Below are positions 16,396 through 25,679 of a DNA stretch of 64,000 nucleotides, in pieces. The notes under the pieces were generated by a model that made no database searches, was not told the origin of the DNA, and worked only from the letters and a program-made list of their open reading frames with translations. Position numbers and translations under genes: made by a program. The stretch comes from Salinarimonas ramus (GTDB lineage: Bacteria; Pseudomonadota; Alphaproteobacteria; Rhizobiales; Beijerinckiaceae). Positions within the stretch are counted from its first letter, which is position 1, and each line of letters starts with the position of its first letter. Where the stretch lies: NCBI RefSeq assembly GCF_014645695.1, contig NZ_BMMF01000014.1:124001-188000 (forward strand). The letters run 5' to 3'.

Positions 16396-17496
16396 CTAGC
16401 CGGGACTTTCGCCCGCGTCCCGCCGCAATGCGGCGGCGAGCGGCACGTCGGCGCGGGGCATCTGCCGCCCCTCCGTTTCGGCGCGCGCGCGGAACAGGCC
16501 GCGGGCGGCGAAATGCGGGTCCGCCGCCGCCTCGTCGAGCGTGCGCACGACGGTCGCGCAGCAATCGAGCGGCTCCAGCACGGCGCGCCAATGCGCCGCG
16601 TCGCGGGAGCGCACGATGGCGGCGACGGCGGCCTTCGTCGCGGCGGGATCGCGCGTGTCGTCGGCGAGCGCCGGTTCCAGGCCGAGCCCCGCGCAGGCGC
16701 GCGCCCAGAACTTGTCCTCCAGGGCGCCGAGCGCGAGATAGCGCCCGTCGGCCGTGGCATAGAGCCCGTATCGCGGGCTGCCGCCGGTGAGGAGCCCGCC
16801 GTGCGGCGCGGGCGGGCGGCCCGTCGCCTCGAGCTCGGCGCGCGCCAGCCAGGCGAAGGTGGCCATCGCGTCGGTCATGGCGACATCGAGATGCGACCCC
16901 TCGCCCGTGATCTCGCGCAGGCGCAGCGCGAGCAGGATGTCGATGACGGCCGGCAGCGACCCGCCGGCGATGTCGGCGACGAGGGCGGCGGGCGTCGCCG
17001 GATGCTCCGGCGAGCCGGGCGCGAGGGAGAGGAGCCCCGTCAGCGCCTGGTAGTTGATGTCGTGCCCCGCCTCCTGCGCCCGCGGCCCGTCCTGCCCGTA
17101 TCCGGTGATCGAGCACACGACGAGACGCGGGTTGATCGCGTGGAGCGCGTCCGGCCCGAGCCCGAGGCGGCCCATGACGCCCGGGCGCATCTGCTCGACG
17201 AGGACGTCCGCCTCGCGGATCAGGGCCTCGAGCCGCGGCCGTTCGGAGGCGTCCTTCAGGTCGAGCTCGACGATCTCCTTGCCGGCGTTCAACATGGCAT
17301 AGGCCAGAGAGCGCCCCTCCCGCATCGGCGGAAACCGCCGCATGTCCTCCCCGCCCGGCCGCTCCACCTTGATCACCCGCGCCCCGGCCTCCGCAAGGAT
17401 CAGCGTCGCCAGCGGGCCGGGGAGCAGCGTCGAGAGGTCGAGGATGGTGATGCCGGACAGGGGCAGGGGGCGGCTGGACGAGCGGGATGCGGGCAT
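16396..17496 (-). CDS. CaiB/BaiF-type CoA transferase or acyl-CoA racemase
   Basis: A 366-residue class III CoA-transferase family protein. The N-terminal signature GITILDLSTLLPGPLA and KVERPGGEDMRRF bind CoA, and AGHDINYQALTG carries the catalytic Asp. The length (about 360) and the motif GPDALHAINPRLVVCSITGYG fit alpha-methylacyl-CoA racemase, the shorter branch, better than formyl- or carnitine-CoA transferases (about 400). It probably epimerises or transfers CoA in branched-chain or side-chain catabolism. Transcribed leftward as a single gene. Confidence 0.87.
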   Translation of the reverse strand: MPASRSSSRPLPLSGITILDLSTLLPGPLATLILAEAGARVIKVERPGGEDMRRFPPMREGRSLAYAMLNAGKEIVELDLKDASERPRLEALIREADVLVEQMRPGVMGRLGLGPDALHAINPRLVVCSITGYGQDGPRAQEAGHDINYQALTGLLSLAPGSPEHPATPAALVADIAGGSLPAVIDILLALRLREITGEGSHLDVAMTDAMATFAWLARAELEATGRPPAPHGGLLTGGSPRYGLYATADGRYLALGALEDKFWARACAGLGLEPALADDTRDPAATKAAVAAIVRSRDAAHWRAVLEPLDCCATVVRTLDEAAADPHFAARGLFRARAETEGRQMPRADVPLAAALRRDAGESPG

Positions 17497-17602
17497 GCGG
17501 GCGGGGCTCCTCGGTGGGCATTAGAGGGCATTCCGCAGCGGCAGAGAGGGCGTGTCAACGATCGGAGCCCGGGATGACATCGGGGGAGCGCGCGCCCGAC
17601 TG

Positions 17603-18607
17603 TCAGAACAGATCGTGCGGCAGGATGCCCGTTTCGATCAGCCACAGGAAGCCCGTGAGTGTCACCACGGAGGCGACGGTGCCCACGAGGACGCAGGCGG
17701 AGGCGCGCTCGACGCCGACCCCGTACTGCGTCGAGATGACGAAGATGTTGAGCGCCGGCGGCAGCGCCGCCATGACGATGGCGGCGAAGACCCAGGGTGC
17801 CGCGAAGTCGCCGACCAGCGAGAGCAGCACCCACACGATCAGCGGGTGGACGACGAGCTTGATCCCGACGAGGAAGGGCACCTCGGGCGGGATCGCGCGC
17901 AGCCCGCGCTTCTCGGGCCGTCCGGGCGCGGGCTTCGGCCTGGGGCTCAGCGCCACCGTGACGCCCAGCAGGAAGAGCGCGCAGGGCGCGGCGGCGTTGG
18001 ACAGCCACAGCGTCATCTTGTCGATGGCGGACGGCGGCGTCCATTCGAGGAAGCTCGCGGCGACGCCGATCATGGTCGCGACGTTGAAGGGATGCGTGAC
18101 GATCCGGAAGGCGACCTCGCCCGCCGTCGTGAGGAGGCTCTTCTTCTCCACCCCGGCCACGGCCATCAGGAAGGGCACGAGCGAGAACAGGAGGAGCGAA
18201 TCGAACACGAAGATGAGGACGACGGGCGGGCTCGCCTCCGGGCCGAGCGCGGCGAGGACGAGGGGTGGGCCCATGTAGCCGATGTTGGAATAGGCGCCCG
18301 CGACCCCCTGCATCACCGCCTGCGGCATCTCCCGCGCCACCGCGAGGCCCACCGCGAAGGCGAGCGAGAAGGCGATGTAGGTCGACAGCGTCGTCACCGC
18401 GACGAAGGGCCAGTTGGTCAGCTCCGAGAGCGGCTTGTCGGCGATGAGCCGGAAGAACAGGCACGGCAGCGCCACGTAGATGAGGAAGAACTGCATCCAC
18501 GCGAGCCCGCTCGCCGGGCGCGCGCCGAAGCGCCCGCAGGCCCAGCCGAGCGCGATGAGGCCGAAGAAGGGGGCGAGGAGGTCGAGGAGCCCGACGAGAT
18601 CGGACAT
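17603..18607 (-). CDS. AEC family transporter (auxin efflux carrier-like)
   Basis: A 334-residue, ten-helix membrane carrier of the AEC/Mem_trans family (malonate and other organic acid permeases in bacteria). Conserved Gly/Pro/Asn elements are seen in [27 protein letters not shown] and [17 protein letters not shown]. The ATG at 18607 was preferred because upstream codons add an Arg-rich, non-membrane stretch. It is divergent from the malyl-CoA-lyase-like gene, with 176 bp between starts. Import or export of a small carboxylate linked to that enzyme is plausible but unproven. Confidence 0.85.
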   Translation of the reverse strand: MSDLVGLLDLLAPFFGLIALGWACGRFGARPASGLAWMQFFLIYVALPCLFFRLIADKPLSELTNWPFVAVTTLSTYIAFSLAFAVGLAVAREMPQAVMQGVAGAYSNIGYMGPPLVLAALGPEASPPVVLIFVFDSLLLFSLVPFLMAVAGVEKKSLLTTAGEVAFRIVTHPFNVATMIGVAASFLEWTPPSAIDKMTLWLSNAAAPCALFLLGVTVALSPRPKPAPGRPEKRGLRAIPPEVPFLVGIKLVVHPLIVWVLLSLVGDFAAPWVFAAIVMAALPPALNIFVISTQYGVGVERASACVLVGTVASVVTLTGFLWLIETGILPHDLF

Positions 18608-18783
18608 GGATCTTCCCGGTCGGGTGCGCTGCCGATGCGCGCCCTTGTGGCAAAGATCGCCGCGTCCCGCAACGCGGACGCATGCAGGCGGGGCATGCGT
18701 CGCGCGCCCGCCCATCGGCTAATGGTCTCGCGGCGCGCGAGCGCCTATGTCGGAGGCCGGATCGCAGATCAGGAGCCGAGCCG

Positions 18784-19824
18784 ATGAAGAGCCCCCGCCG
18801 CTTCTACCAGCCCCTCGCGCTGGGCGCCCCCGCTCCCTTCCGCGAGCCGCCGGTGCGGCTCGAGCGGATGATCCACTTCGTGCCGCCCCACATCGAGAAG
18901 GTGCGCGCCAAGGTGCCCGACCTCGTGACGAAGGTGGACGTCGTCCTCGGCAATCTCGAGGACGCGATCCCCGCCGACGCCAAGGAGGCCGCGCGCGCCG
19001 GCTTCATCGAGATGGCGAAGGCGACGGATTTCGGCGAGACGGGGCTTTGGACGCGCGTGAATGCGCTCAACTCCCCCTGGTTCCTCGACGACCTCATGGA
19101 GATCGTCGCCGCGGTGGGCGACAAGCTCGACGTGATCATGGTGCCCAAGGTCGAAGGGCCGTGGGACATCTTCTACGTCGACCAGCTCCTCGCCCAGCTC
19201 GAGGCGCGTCACGGGGTGAGGAAGCCGATCCTCGTCCACGCCATCCTCGAGACGGCGGAGGGCGTGAAGAACGTCGACGACATCGCCGCCGCCTCGCCGC
19301 GCATGCACGGCATGAGCCTCGGCCCCGCCGATCTCGCCGCCTCGCGCGGCATGAAGACGACGCGCGTCGGCGGCGGCCATCCCGATTACCGCGTCCTCTC
19401 CGATCCCGACGGCGACGCCCCGCGCGCGAGCGCGCAGCAGGACCTGTGGCACTACACGATCGCGCGCATGGTGGACGCCTGCGTCGCCTCGGGCATCAAG
19501 GCCTTCTACGGCCCCTTCGGCGACTTCTCCGATCCCGCCGCCTGCGAGGCCCAGTTCCGCAACGCCTACCTGCTCGGCTGCGCGGGCGCCTGGTCGCTGC
19601 ACCCGAGCCAGATCGACATCGCCAAGCGCGTCTTCGCACCGGAGGTCGACGAGGTGCTGTTCGCGAAGAAGATCCTCGACGCCATGCCCGACGGAACCGG
19701 CGCCGTGATGATCGACGGCAAGATGCAGGACGACGCCACCTGGAAGCAGGCCAAGGTCATCGTCGACCTCGCCACCATCGTGGCGCGCAAGGACCCCGAG
19801 CTCGGCGCCGCCTATGGGCTGTGA
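18784..19824 (+). CDS. HpcH/HpaI aldolase/citrate lyase family protein, malyl-CoA lyase-like
   Basis: A 346-residue TIM-barrel lyase of the CitE/Mcl family. Metal and substrate residues are visible in [11 protein letters not shown] (acidic, after strand 2), [21 protein letters not shown] (catalytic Glu), and [15 protein letters not shown]. The segment [19 protein letters not shown] is typical of the L-malyl-CoA/beta-methylmalyl-CoA lyase group, which splits malyl-CoA to glyoxylate and acetyl-CoA. The exact substrate (malyl-, methylmalyl- or citramalyl-CoA) cannot be told. The ATG at 18784 follows GGAG. HspQ follows 85 bp later. Confidence 0.82.
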   Translation: MKSPRRFYQPLALGAPAPFREPPVRLERMIHFVPPHIEKVRAKVPDLVTKVDVVLGNLEDAIPADAKEAARAGFIEMAKATDFGETGLWTRVNALNSPWFLDDLMEIVAAVGDKLDVIMVPKVEGPWDIFYVDQLLAQLEARHGVRKPILVHAILETAEGVKNVDDIAAASPRMHGMSLGPADLAASRGMKTTRVGGGHPDYRVLSDPDGDAPRASAQQDLWHYTIARMVDACVASGIKAFYGPFGDFSDPAACEAQFRNAYLLGCAGAWSLHPSQIDIAKRVFAPEVDEVLFAKKILDAMPDGTGAVMIDGKMQDDATWKQAKVIVDLATIVARKDPELGAAYGL

Positions 19825-19908
19825 CGGCATATTCACATTTGAGAGCCGGCACATTTGAAAGCGCGGCGCCGACGGCCTATCTTGCCGGGTCGGAGGAGCT
19901 TCGAGCCT

Positions 19909-20238
19909 ATGACCCTGCGTATGGCCAAGTTCGCGATCGGGCAGGTGGTGCGCCACCGCGTCTACCCGTTCCGCGGCATCATCTTCGACGTCGACCCGGT
20001 CTTCGCCAACACCGAGGAATGGTGGCTCGCCATTCCCGAGCACGTGCGCCCGCGCAAGGAGCAGCCCTTCTACCACCTGCTCGCGGAGAACGCGCAAACG
20101 GAATACGTCGCCTACGTTTCCGAGCAGAACCTGGTGCCCGACACCTCCGACGAGCCCCTGCGCCATCCCATGGTGCCGAACATGTTCGTGCGCGCGCCCG
20201 ACGGGAGCTATCGCGCCAAGTCCGTGCCCGCGAACTGA
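19909..20238 (+). CDS. hspQ: HspQ heat shock protein (hemimethylated-DNA-binding-like)
   Basis: A 109-residue HspQ/YccV family protein. The core FAIGQVVRHRVYPFRGIIFDVD and the later FYHLLAENAQTEYVAYVSEQ and HPMVPNMF are diagnostic. HspQ in enterobacteria is a heat-induced adaptor and substrate of Lon protease; in alphaproteobacteria it is common as a single-copy gene. The ATG at 19909 has GGAGGAG upstream; an ATG at 19921 would shorten it by four residues, and a TTG at 19855 adds an Arg-rich tail that looks spurious. Confidence 0.9.
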   Translation: MTLRMAKFAIGQVVRHRVYPFRGIIFDVDPVFANTEEWWLAIPEHVRPRKEQPFYHLLAENAQTEYVAYVSEQNLVPDTSDEPLRHPMVPNMFVRAPDGSYRAKSVPAN

Positions 20239-20320
20239 GCGTCACGCTCTCGACGTCCGTCTTGTCTCCCCGCGTTGGCCGCCCCTATGATCGGAGCGTG
20301 CGGAGAGGCGAGCGACGGCG

Positions 20321-20929
20321 ATGTACGGCATCCTCCTCTATGACGGCGTCGAGCCGATAGACGTCGGAGCGGCCTTCGGCGTCCTCTCCATCGCCAAGCG
20401 CGTCATCCCCACGCTCGCCTTCACCGGCGTCGCCGCGCGCGCGGGGGCGGTCACCTGCGCCAACGGTCTGCGCGTGATCGCCGATCACGGTTTTTACGAT
20501 TGCCCGCCGCTCGACCTCCTCGTCGTCACCGGCGGCCCCGGCTGGACGCGGGTCGTGCAGGACGAGGCGACGCTGCGTTTCGTGCGCGGGCCGCACCGGC
20601 GCCTCGCCTCGCTGTGCACGGGCGCCATGATCCTCGAGGCGGCGGGCGTGCTCGACGGGCGTGCGGCGACGACGAAGGTCGCGGTGTTCGAGGGCGAGAC
20701 GCCCCCGCTCGACCTGCTCGGACCCGCGGTGGATCGCCGGCACGCGGTCCTCGTCGAGGACGACGGGATCGTCACGAGCGGCGGCATCACGCTCGGCATC
20801 GACGCGATGTTCCACCTCCTCGCCCGCGACCACGGCGCGATCGCGGCGGCGGAGGTGGCGCGGGTCATGGAATACGACCGCGCGCTCGCCGCGAACAGAG
20901 CGGCGCTCGGCCACGGGGAGGGCGGATGA
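20321..20929 (+). CDS. DJ-1/PfpI (GATase1-like) family protein
   Basis: A 202-residue DJ-1/PfpI superfamily protein. The nucleophile elbow is LASLCTGAMILEAAG with Cys flanked by Leu and Thr, and the early acid is in YDGVEPIDVGAAFGVL. Strand motif LLVVTGGPGW and VEDDGIVTSGGITLGIDAM match the group of AraC-regulator N-domains and isonitrile-hydratase-like proteins. Its stop overlaps the MOSC gene start (ATGA at 20926-20929), making it the first cistron of a three-gene operon. Activity is unknown: isonitrile hydratase, protease-like or glyoxalase functions exist in the superfamily. Confidence 0.85.
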   Translation: MYGILLYDGVEPIDVGAAFGVLSIAKRVIPTLAFTGVAARAGAVTCANGLRVIADHGFYDCPPLDLLVVTGGPGWTRVVQDEATLRFVRGPHRRLASLCTGAMILEAAGVLDGRAATTKVAVFEGETPPLDLLGPAVDRRHAVLVEDDGIVTSGGITLGIDAMFHLLARDHGAIAAAEVARVMEYDRALAANRAALGHGEGG

Positions 20930-21471
20930 CCATGGGATGGCGCGGCACGCTCCTGTCGATCCACATCGCCCCGGCGGCGAGCTACGAGATGGAGGAGCTC
21001 GAGGAGGCCGAGCTCGTCGCGGGCAAGGGCATCGTGGGCGACCGCTACTTCTACGGAACGGGCACCTATTCGCCCAAGCCCGACGCCCGCGAGGTGACGC
21101 TCATCGAGGAGGAGGCGCTCGACGCGCTCGCCGCCGACGATCCGCCGATGCAGGGCGCGCCGATCGCGCTCGGGCACGACGAGCACCGCCGCAACCTCAC
21201 CGTCCGCGGCGTGCCGCTCAACCATCTGGTCGGCTGGCGCTTCCGCATCGGGGACTGCGTGCTCGCCGGCGGGCGGCTGAACTTTCCCTGCAAGTATCTG
21301 GAGGAGATCCTCGGCAAGCCGGTCTACCTGCCGCTCTACAATCGATCGGGCCTCAATTGCTGGATCGAGACGGGCGGCATCATCCGCAAGGGCGACGTGA
21401 TCGAGCCGCTCGACGAGCGCACCGAGAAGCCGAACCGCGCCTTCCCGAGCCGCGACGTGCGCACGTCATGA
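20926..21471 (+). CDS. MOSC domain protein
   Basis: A 181-residue stand-alone MOSC domain. Typical features are GIVGDRYFYGTGTYSP, VTLIEEEALDAL, the anion-binding segment HRRNLTVRGVPLNHLVG, and the conserved Cys in LNFPCKYLEE. That Cys binds molybdenum cofactor in characterised MOSC proteins such as YcbX and mARC. It overlaps the preceding and following genes by ATGA, so the three are translationally coupled. With the next gene supplying FMN and a 2Fe-2S domain, the pair could form a Moco-dependent reductase split over two chains. That is an inference. Confidence 0.85.
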   Translation: MTMGWRGTLLSIHIAPAASYEMEELEEAELVAGKGIVGDRYFYGTGTYSPKPDAREVTLIEEEALDALAADDPPMQGAPIALGHDEHRRNLTVRGVPLNHLVGWRFRIGDCVLAGGRLNFPCKYLEEILGKPVYLPLYNRSGLNCWIETGGIIRKGDVIEPLDERTEKPNRAFPSRDVRTS

Positions 21472-22409
21472 CGGCGCGCATCGTCATGAAGCTCGACGTC
21501 GTCGAGCGCACCGAGCTCGGCGACGACGTGGCGCGCCTCGTCTTTCGCCATCCGCGCCGGCCGACGCTGGCGGCCTGGACGCCGGGCGCGCATGTCGACC
21601 TGCGGCTCCCGGACGGGAAGGTCCGCCAATATTCGCTGATCGGCGATCCCGACGATCTCGCGACCTACACGATCGCCGTGAAGCGCGAGGCGAGCGGGCG
21701 GGGCGGCTCGCGCCTCGTGCACGAGGCGCTTTGCGTGGGCGCCGTCGCCCACGTCTCGGCGCCGCGCAACAACTTTCCCCTCGCGCCGGGGCGGGCGGTG
21801 CTGATCGCCGGCGGCGTCGGCGCCACGCCGCTGATCTCCATGGCGCGCGAACTCGTGCGCCGGGGCGAGGATTTCGCCTTCCACCTGTGCGTCCGCACAG
21901 CCGACTCGCCCTTCGCCATCATGGCCGAGGCGGTCGCCGGGGAGCGCCTGTCCGTCCATGCGTCGAGCGGGGAGGGGGCGCGGCGCCTCGACGTCGCCGC
22001 GCTGGTGGCGGGCCTTGCGCCGGACGTGCACCTCTATTGCTGCGGACCCGATCGCCTCACCGCCGCCGTCGCCGAGGCCGCCGAGGGGCGCGACGAGGAC
22101 ACGGTCCATTTCGAGGTCTTCGCCGCCACGGCGGACGAGAACTACAAGCCCGAGCCCTTCGATCTCACGATCGCCTCGACGGGGCGCACCTACCGCGTCC
22201 CCGCGGAGCGCTCCGCCCTCGACGTCCTGCGCGAGGAGGGCTTCGCGCTCCCCTCCTCCTGCGAGCTGGGCGTCTGCGGCTCGTGCGAATGCGGCTACAC
22301 GCAGGGCACGGTCATCCACCGCGACGTCGTGCTCGAGCCCAGCGCCCGGCAGCATCGCATGATGCCGTGCGTCTCGCGCGCCCGTGTTGCGGTGACGCTC
22401 GACCTCTGA
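21468..22409 (+). CDS. PDR/VanB-type ferredoxin reductase (FMN, NAD, 2Fe-2S)
   Basis: A 313-residue one-chain reductase ordered as in phthalate dioxygenase reductase: flavin domain (GKVRQYSLIGDP for FMN), NAD domain (LIAGGVGATPLISMAREL and YCCGPDRLT) and a C-terminal plant-type ferredoxin (SCELGVCGSCECGY plus a last Cys near MMPCVSRA). It passes electrons from NADH to a partner oxygenase or reductase. No Rieske oxygenase lies nearby; the coupled MOSC protein (ATGA overlap at 21468) is the obvious candidate partner. Full length, no missing cluster ligand. Confidence 0.9.
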   Translation: MTARIVMKLDVVERTELGDDVARLVFRHPRRPTLAAWTPGAHVDLRLPDGKVRQYSLIGDPDDLATYTIAVKREASGRGGSRLVHEALCVGAVAHVSAPRNNFPLAPGRAVLIAGGVGATPLISMARELVRRGEDFAFHLCVRTADSPFAIMAEAVAGERLSVHASSGEGARRLDVAALVAGLAPDVHLYCCGPDRLTAAVAEAAEGRDEDTVHFEVFAATADENYKPEPFDLTIASTGRTYRVPAERSALDVLREEGFALPSSCELGVCGSCECGYTQGTVIHRDVVLEPSARQHRMMPCVSRARVAVTLDL

Positions 22410-22444
22410 GCCGGGCCGAGCGCCGATGCGGCTCGTAGACGAAG

Positions 22445-22471
22445 AACGCCGAGCCCAAGGGCCCGGCGTTC
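22445..22471 (-). terminator. intrinsic terminator-like hairpin after the chemoreceptor gene
   Basis: AACGCCG-A-GCCC, a two-base loop, then GGGC-C-CGGCGTT: an 11-pair stem with one mismatch. It lies between the convergent reductase and chemoreceptor genes. Only a weak T-rich stretch follows on the minus strand. A near-identical copy stands at 24653. Confidence 0.6.
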
Positions 22472-22497
22472 CGGTCGTCGCGTTTCGTCTTCGAGGA

Positions 22498-24495
22498 TCA
22501 GGCGGCGCGCTGGTCGGACTTCACCTGGGCGACGAAGCGGCTGACGGCGTCCGAGAGATCGGCCGAGCGGGCGGTGAGCTCGCTCGCAGCAGCGCCCACC
22601 TCCTCGGCCGCGGTGCTGGAGGTTCGCGCGGTGGAGAGGACGTTGGCGGCCGCGCCGGACACCTCGGCCGCCCCGCCGGAGGCTTCCTGCACGTTGCGCG
22701 CGATCTCGCGGGTGGCCGCACCCTGCTCCTCCACCGCGGCGGCGATGGAGCTCGCGCCGCTGGAGAGCTGCGCGACGAGCTCGGCGATGCCGCGCATCGC
22801 ATCGACGGAATCGGCGGTGATCCCCTGCATGCCCTGGATCTGCTTGCCGATCTCCTCCGTCGCCTTGCCGGTCTGGTCGGCGAGGGACTTCACCTCCGCC
22901 GCGACGACCGCGAAGCCCTTGCCGGCTTCGCCGGCACGCGCCGCCTCGATGGTGGCGTTGAGCGCCAGCAGGTTCGTCTGGTCGGCGATTTCGCGGATGA
23001 TGCCGACGATCTCGCCGATGCGCTGGGACGCTTCCGACATCTCGCCGACGCGCGCCATGCTCTGCTTGGCCTGATCGGCGGCCTTGCTCGCGAGGCTGCT
23101 CGTCGAGCCGACCTGCCGCCCGATCTCGGCGGTCGAGGAGGCGAGCTGCTCGGCGGCGGACGCGACGGTGTTGATGTTCGCGGCCGCCTGCTCGGAGGCG
23201 CTCGCCGCGGTCGTCGCCTGCGAGGTGGTGTCCGATGCGCCGCGGGAGAGGTCGCGCGCGGAGGCGTCGAGTCGTCGGACGGTGTCGCCGACGCTGGTCA
23301 CGATGCCACCGACGGAGCGCTGGAACTCGTCGGCGAGGGCGTCCATGCTCGCCTTGCGCTCGGCGGCGGCGCGCGCTTGCGCTTCCTTCGCCTCGGCCTC
23401 GAGATGGGCGGAGCGCTCGTAGGTCGCGCGGAAGGCGTCGAGCGCGCGCGCCACGGCGCCGAGCTCGTCCTTGCTCTTCTCGGCGAGCGTCGTCGCCTCC
23501 GGGTGAGCGGACGCGTCGCCCTGCGCGAGCCGCGCCACGGCACGGGAGACGATGCCGAGCGGCTTCGAGATGGAGCGCGCGACGACGAGCGAGGTCACGA
23601 CGAGGACGACGAGCACGAGCCCGAGCGACAGGAGGATGGCCCGATGTGCGGCGTCCTTCTCCGCGGCGAGCGCTTCCATGCTGGCCTGCTTCTCGGTTTC
23701 GATGCTCGACGCCAGCGCGTCGTACGCCTGCTGCACCGTCCCGTAAATCGTCGACAGGCGCCTCACGTCCTCGTCGAAGGTGAGGCTGCGGGCGACGAAG
23801 TCGTCGAACCGCGCCCCGTAATCCTCCACCAGGCCCACCGCTTCCGGCGCGCGCGGATCGCCCGATGCGGCCGCCGAGCGCAGGAAATCGGCGCGAACGG
23901 CGCGGTGCGCCTCGGCATAGGCGACGTCGCGGCGGGAGATGAAGTCCTTCTCCTCGATGCGCAGCATCAGCATCAGGGACGTCAGGCGCTCGTCCCCGAT
24001 GCGACGCAGCAGCGCCTCCGCCTCGTGGGCGACGCCGCGCAACTCGCCCTGTCGCCCCATCTCCTCGTCGAAGCCGAGATCCCGGCGCTGCGCCACCACC
24101 GAGGCGAAATGCGGCTCGTATTCCGCGAGCGCCTGGCGGATGACGGCGAGATTGCTGCTCTGCGTCGCGGCTTCGGCGCCCTCGGCGGTCGCGAGCGCCG
24201 CCATCAGCGCGTCCTTTGTCTCGTCGATGCGCCTCATCGTCTCCGCGTGGAGCTCGACGTAGCTGTCGGCGCGCCGCGCGAGGAAGTCCTTCTCGTGGCG
24301 GCGGGCGTCGAGCGTGTCGAAGGCGAGCGTCTCGGAGATCGTGAAGCGCTCCGTCACCGCAGCGTTCGCCTCGTACGCCGCCTCGATGCGCGAGAGGCCG
24401 GAATAGAAGAGCGCACCGGCGGTGAGCAGCCCGACGACGCCGAGTGCGCCGAGGGCGGCGACGCGGAGGCTCACGCCGAACCTTTTGAGGACCAT
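22498..24495 (-). CDS. methyl-accepting chemotaxis protein with large periplasmic helical sensor
   Basis: A 665-residue chemoreceptor. TM1 is at about 8-30 ([19 protein letters not shown]); a long all-helical periplasmic domain of about 250 residues follows, with paired KDFLARR and KDFISRR segments that suggest a helical bimodular (HBM-type) ligand module; TM2 is at about 287-307. A HAMP domain leads to a signalling domain with the hairpin tip [20 protein letters not shown] and [17 protein letters not shown]. The ligand is unknown; HBM sensors often bind organic acids. A GGAG site precedes the ATG at 24495, and an AT-rich promoter-like stretch lies at 24540-24575. No che genes adjoin it. Confidence 0.92.
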   Translation of the reverse strand: MVLKRFGVSLRVAALGALGVVGLLTAGALFYSGLSRIEAAYEANAAVTERFTISETLAFDTLDARRHEKDFLARRADSYVELHAETMRRIDETKDALMAALATAEGAEAATQSSNLAVIRQALAEYEPHFASVVAQRRDLGFDEEMGRQGELRGVAHEAEALLRRIGDERLTSLMLMLRIEEKDFISRRDVAYAEAHRAVRADFLRSAAASGDPRAPEAVGLVEDYGARFDDFVARSLTFDEDVRRLSTIYGTVQQAYDALASSIETEKQASMEALAAEKDAAHRAILLSLGLVLVVLVVTSLVVARSISKPLGIVSRAVARLAQGDASAHPEATTLAEKSKDELGAVARALDAFRATYERSAHLEAEAKEAQARAAAERKASMDALADEFQRSVGGIVTSVGDTVRRLDASARDLSRGASDTTSQATTAASASEQAAANINTVASAAEQLASSTAEIGRQVGSTSSLASKAADQAKQSMARVGEMSEASQRIGEIVGIIREIADQTNLLALNATIEAARAGEAGKGFAVVAAEVKSLADQTGKATEEIGKQIQGMQGITADSVDAMRGIAELVAQLSSGASSIAAAVEEQGAATREIARNVQEASGGAAEVSGAAANVLSTARTSSTAAEEVGAAASELTARSADLSDAVSRFVAQVKSDQRAA

Positions 24496-24617
24496 GATCG
24501 GACTCCGGAAGAGGGTTTGGACACTTCCAGAATAAAGCCGATCGGTTTAACTTTCGTTATACTATTAAACCTTTGAGACTGGTGTAATCTGTGTGCGATC
24601 CACAAGAACAGCATGGG

Positions 24618-24678
24618 GTTAGTGCGTGCCCGCACGCGGCGCACTAACGAAGAACGCCGAGCCCGAGGGCCCGGCGTT
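24618..24678 (-). terminator. double hairpin after the IalB gene
   Basis: Two stems in tandem. GTTAGTGCG/CGCACTAAC (24618-24648) has 9 pairs. AACGCCG-A-GCCC/GGGC-C-CGGCGTT (24653-24678) is almost identical to the hairpin at 22445. Placed just downstream of the minus-strand ialB-like gene, they probably end its transcript. The near copy flanks the chemoreceptor gene on its other side in the same orientation. Confidence 0.55.
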
Positions 24679-24728
24679 CCGACGATCCTGCCGTCCGGCG
24701 GCGACCCGCGAGGGCCGCGCGGGACGCG

Positions 24729-25421
24729 TCACTGCGGCGCCGCGGCCCCGCTCTCCTGCTCGAGGCGCTGGCGCAGCTCCTCGGAACGGCGCTGGAGCTC
24801 CTCCTGCAGGCGACGCTGCTGGGCCTCGAGCTCGGCCGGGTCGATCGGGTCGCCGTCCCAGCCGGCGGTGAAGCCGTCGAGCGGGACCTGGAAGGTGACG
24901 ACCTGGGCGTTCTGGTTCTGCACCGAGATGTTGAGGTTCGCGCCGGCCTTCATCTGGTCGACGACCTGCTGGGTGATCTCCGATTCGGCGAAGCAGCCGT
25001 TGGGGAAGCAGATCGCGTAGGCGCCGTTCGTCGCGGCGTTCTGGTCGGCGGCGAAGCGGATGCCGGGCTGCAGCAGGAGGCCGAGCGGCATCAGGAAGCG
25101 GGCGACGAGCTGGTCCTCCTGCCCCTCCGGCGCGTCGATGTCGTAGACCGCGACGGCGAGCACCGGCTGGCCCTGGTCGGAGACGAAGTCGCGCGTGGTG
25201 TAGCAGATCTCGGCGCCGGAACCCTGGTCCTGGCCGCAGAGCTTGGTCCAGCCGGTCTGCGAGGGCTCGGGCACCACCGGCACGACGTTGGGCTGGCCCG
25301 GCTGAGCGGGCGCGGCGGTCTGGGCCGAGGCCGCGAGCGGCGCGAGCGCGCCGGCCGCCACGGCCAGGGCGGTCGCGAGGGTGACGCCCCGCTTGCGCGC
25401 GTATCGTGCCGAAAACGACAT
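24729..25421 (-). CDS. invasion-associated locus B (IalB) family protein
   Basis: A 230-residue exported protein. The signal peptide runs to about residue 35 (GVTLATALAVAAGALAPLAASAQ). IalB hallmarks are WTKLCGQDQ followed by ICYTTRDF, LPLGLLLQPGI-like MPLGLLLQPGIRF, and AYAICFPNGCFAE; the four Cys should make two disulfides in the periplasm. The C-terminus is an unusual charged, Gln/Glu/Arg-rich helix of about 35 residues (ELEAQQRRLQEELQRRSEEL), probably a coiled coil. The family is widespread in Hyphomicrobiales; despite the name it is not a sign of virulence. Start ATG at 25421, preceded by GAGGA. Confidence 0.88.
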   Translation of the reverse strand: MSFSARYARKRGVTLATALAVAAGALAPLAASAQTAAPAQPGQPNVVPVVPEPSQTGWTKLCGQDQGSGAEICYTTRDFVSDQGQPVLAVAVYDIDAPEGQEDQLVARFLMPLGLLLQPGIRFAADQNAATNGAYAICFPNGCFAESEITQQVVDQMKAGANLNISVQNQNAQVVTFQVPLDGFTAGWDGDPIDPAELEAQQRRLQEELQRRSEELRQRLEQESGAAAPQ

Positions 25422-25679
25422 CCTGAAGTCCTCTTTCACGTCCGGAGGAAGAAACTGGCGGGCGAGCGGGATGTCCGCCCCGCCCGGCGGGCCGCTCATC
25501 CACGCGCAACGTGGCGAAGGCGTGACCGAGCCCGCGTCCTTTTAGCGGCTCGCGCCGGCATATTCCAGTCGTTAACGCTGTTGCGGTCTATGCTAGCGTA
25601 AATGCGCCGAATCGCGCCCGTGCGCGCACATCGCGTCGGCGCCGAGAACGCCGCGACACGCGACAGAGGAAGACGCCTC

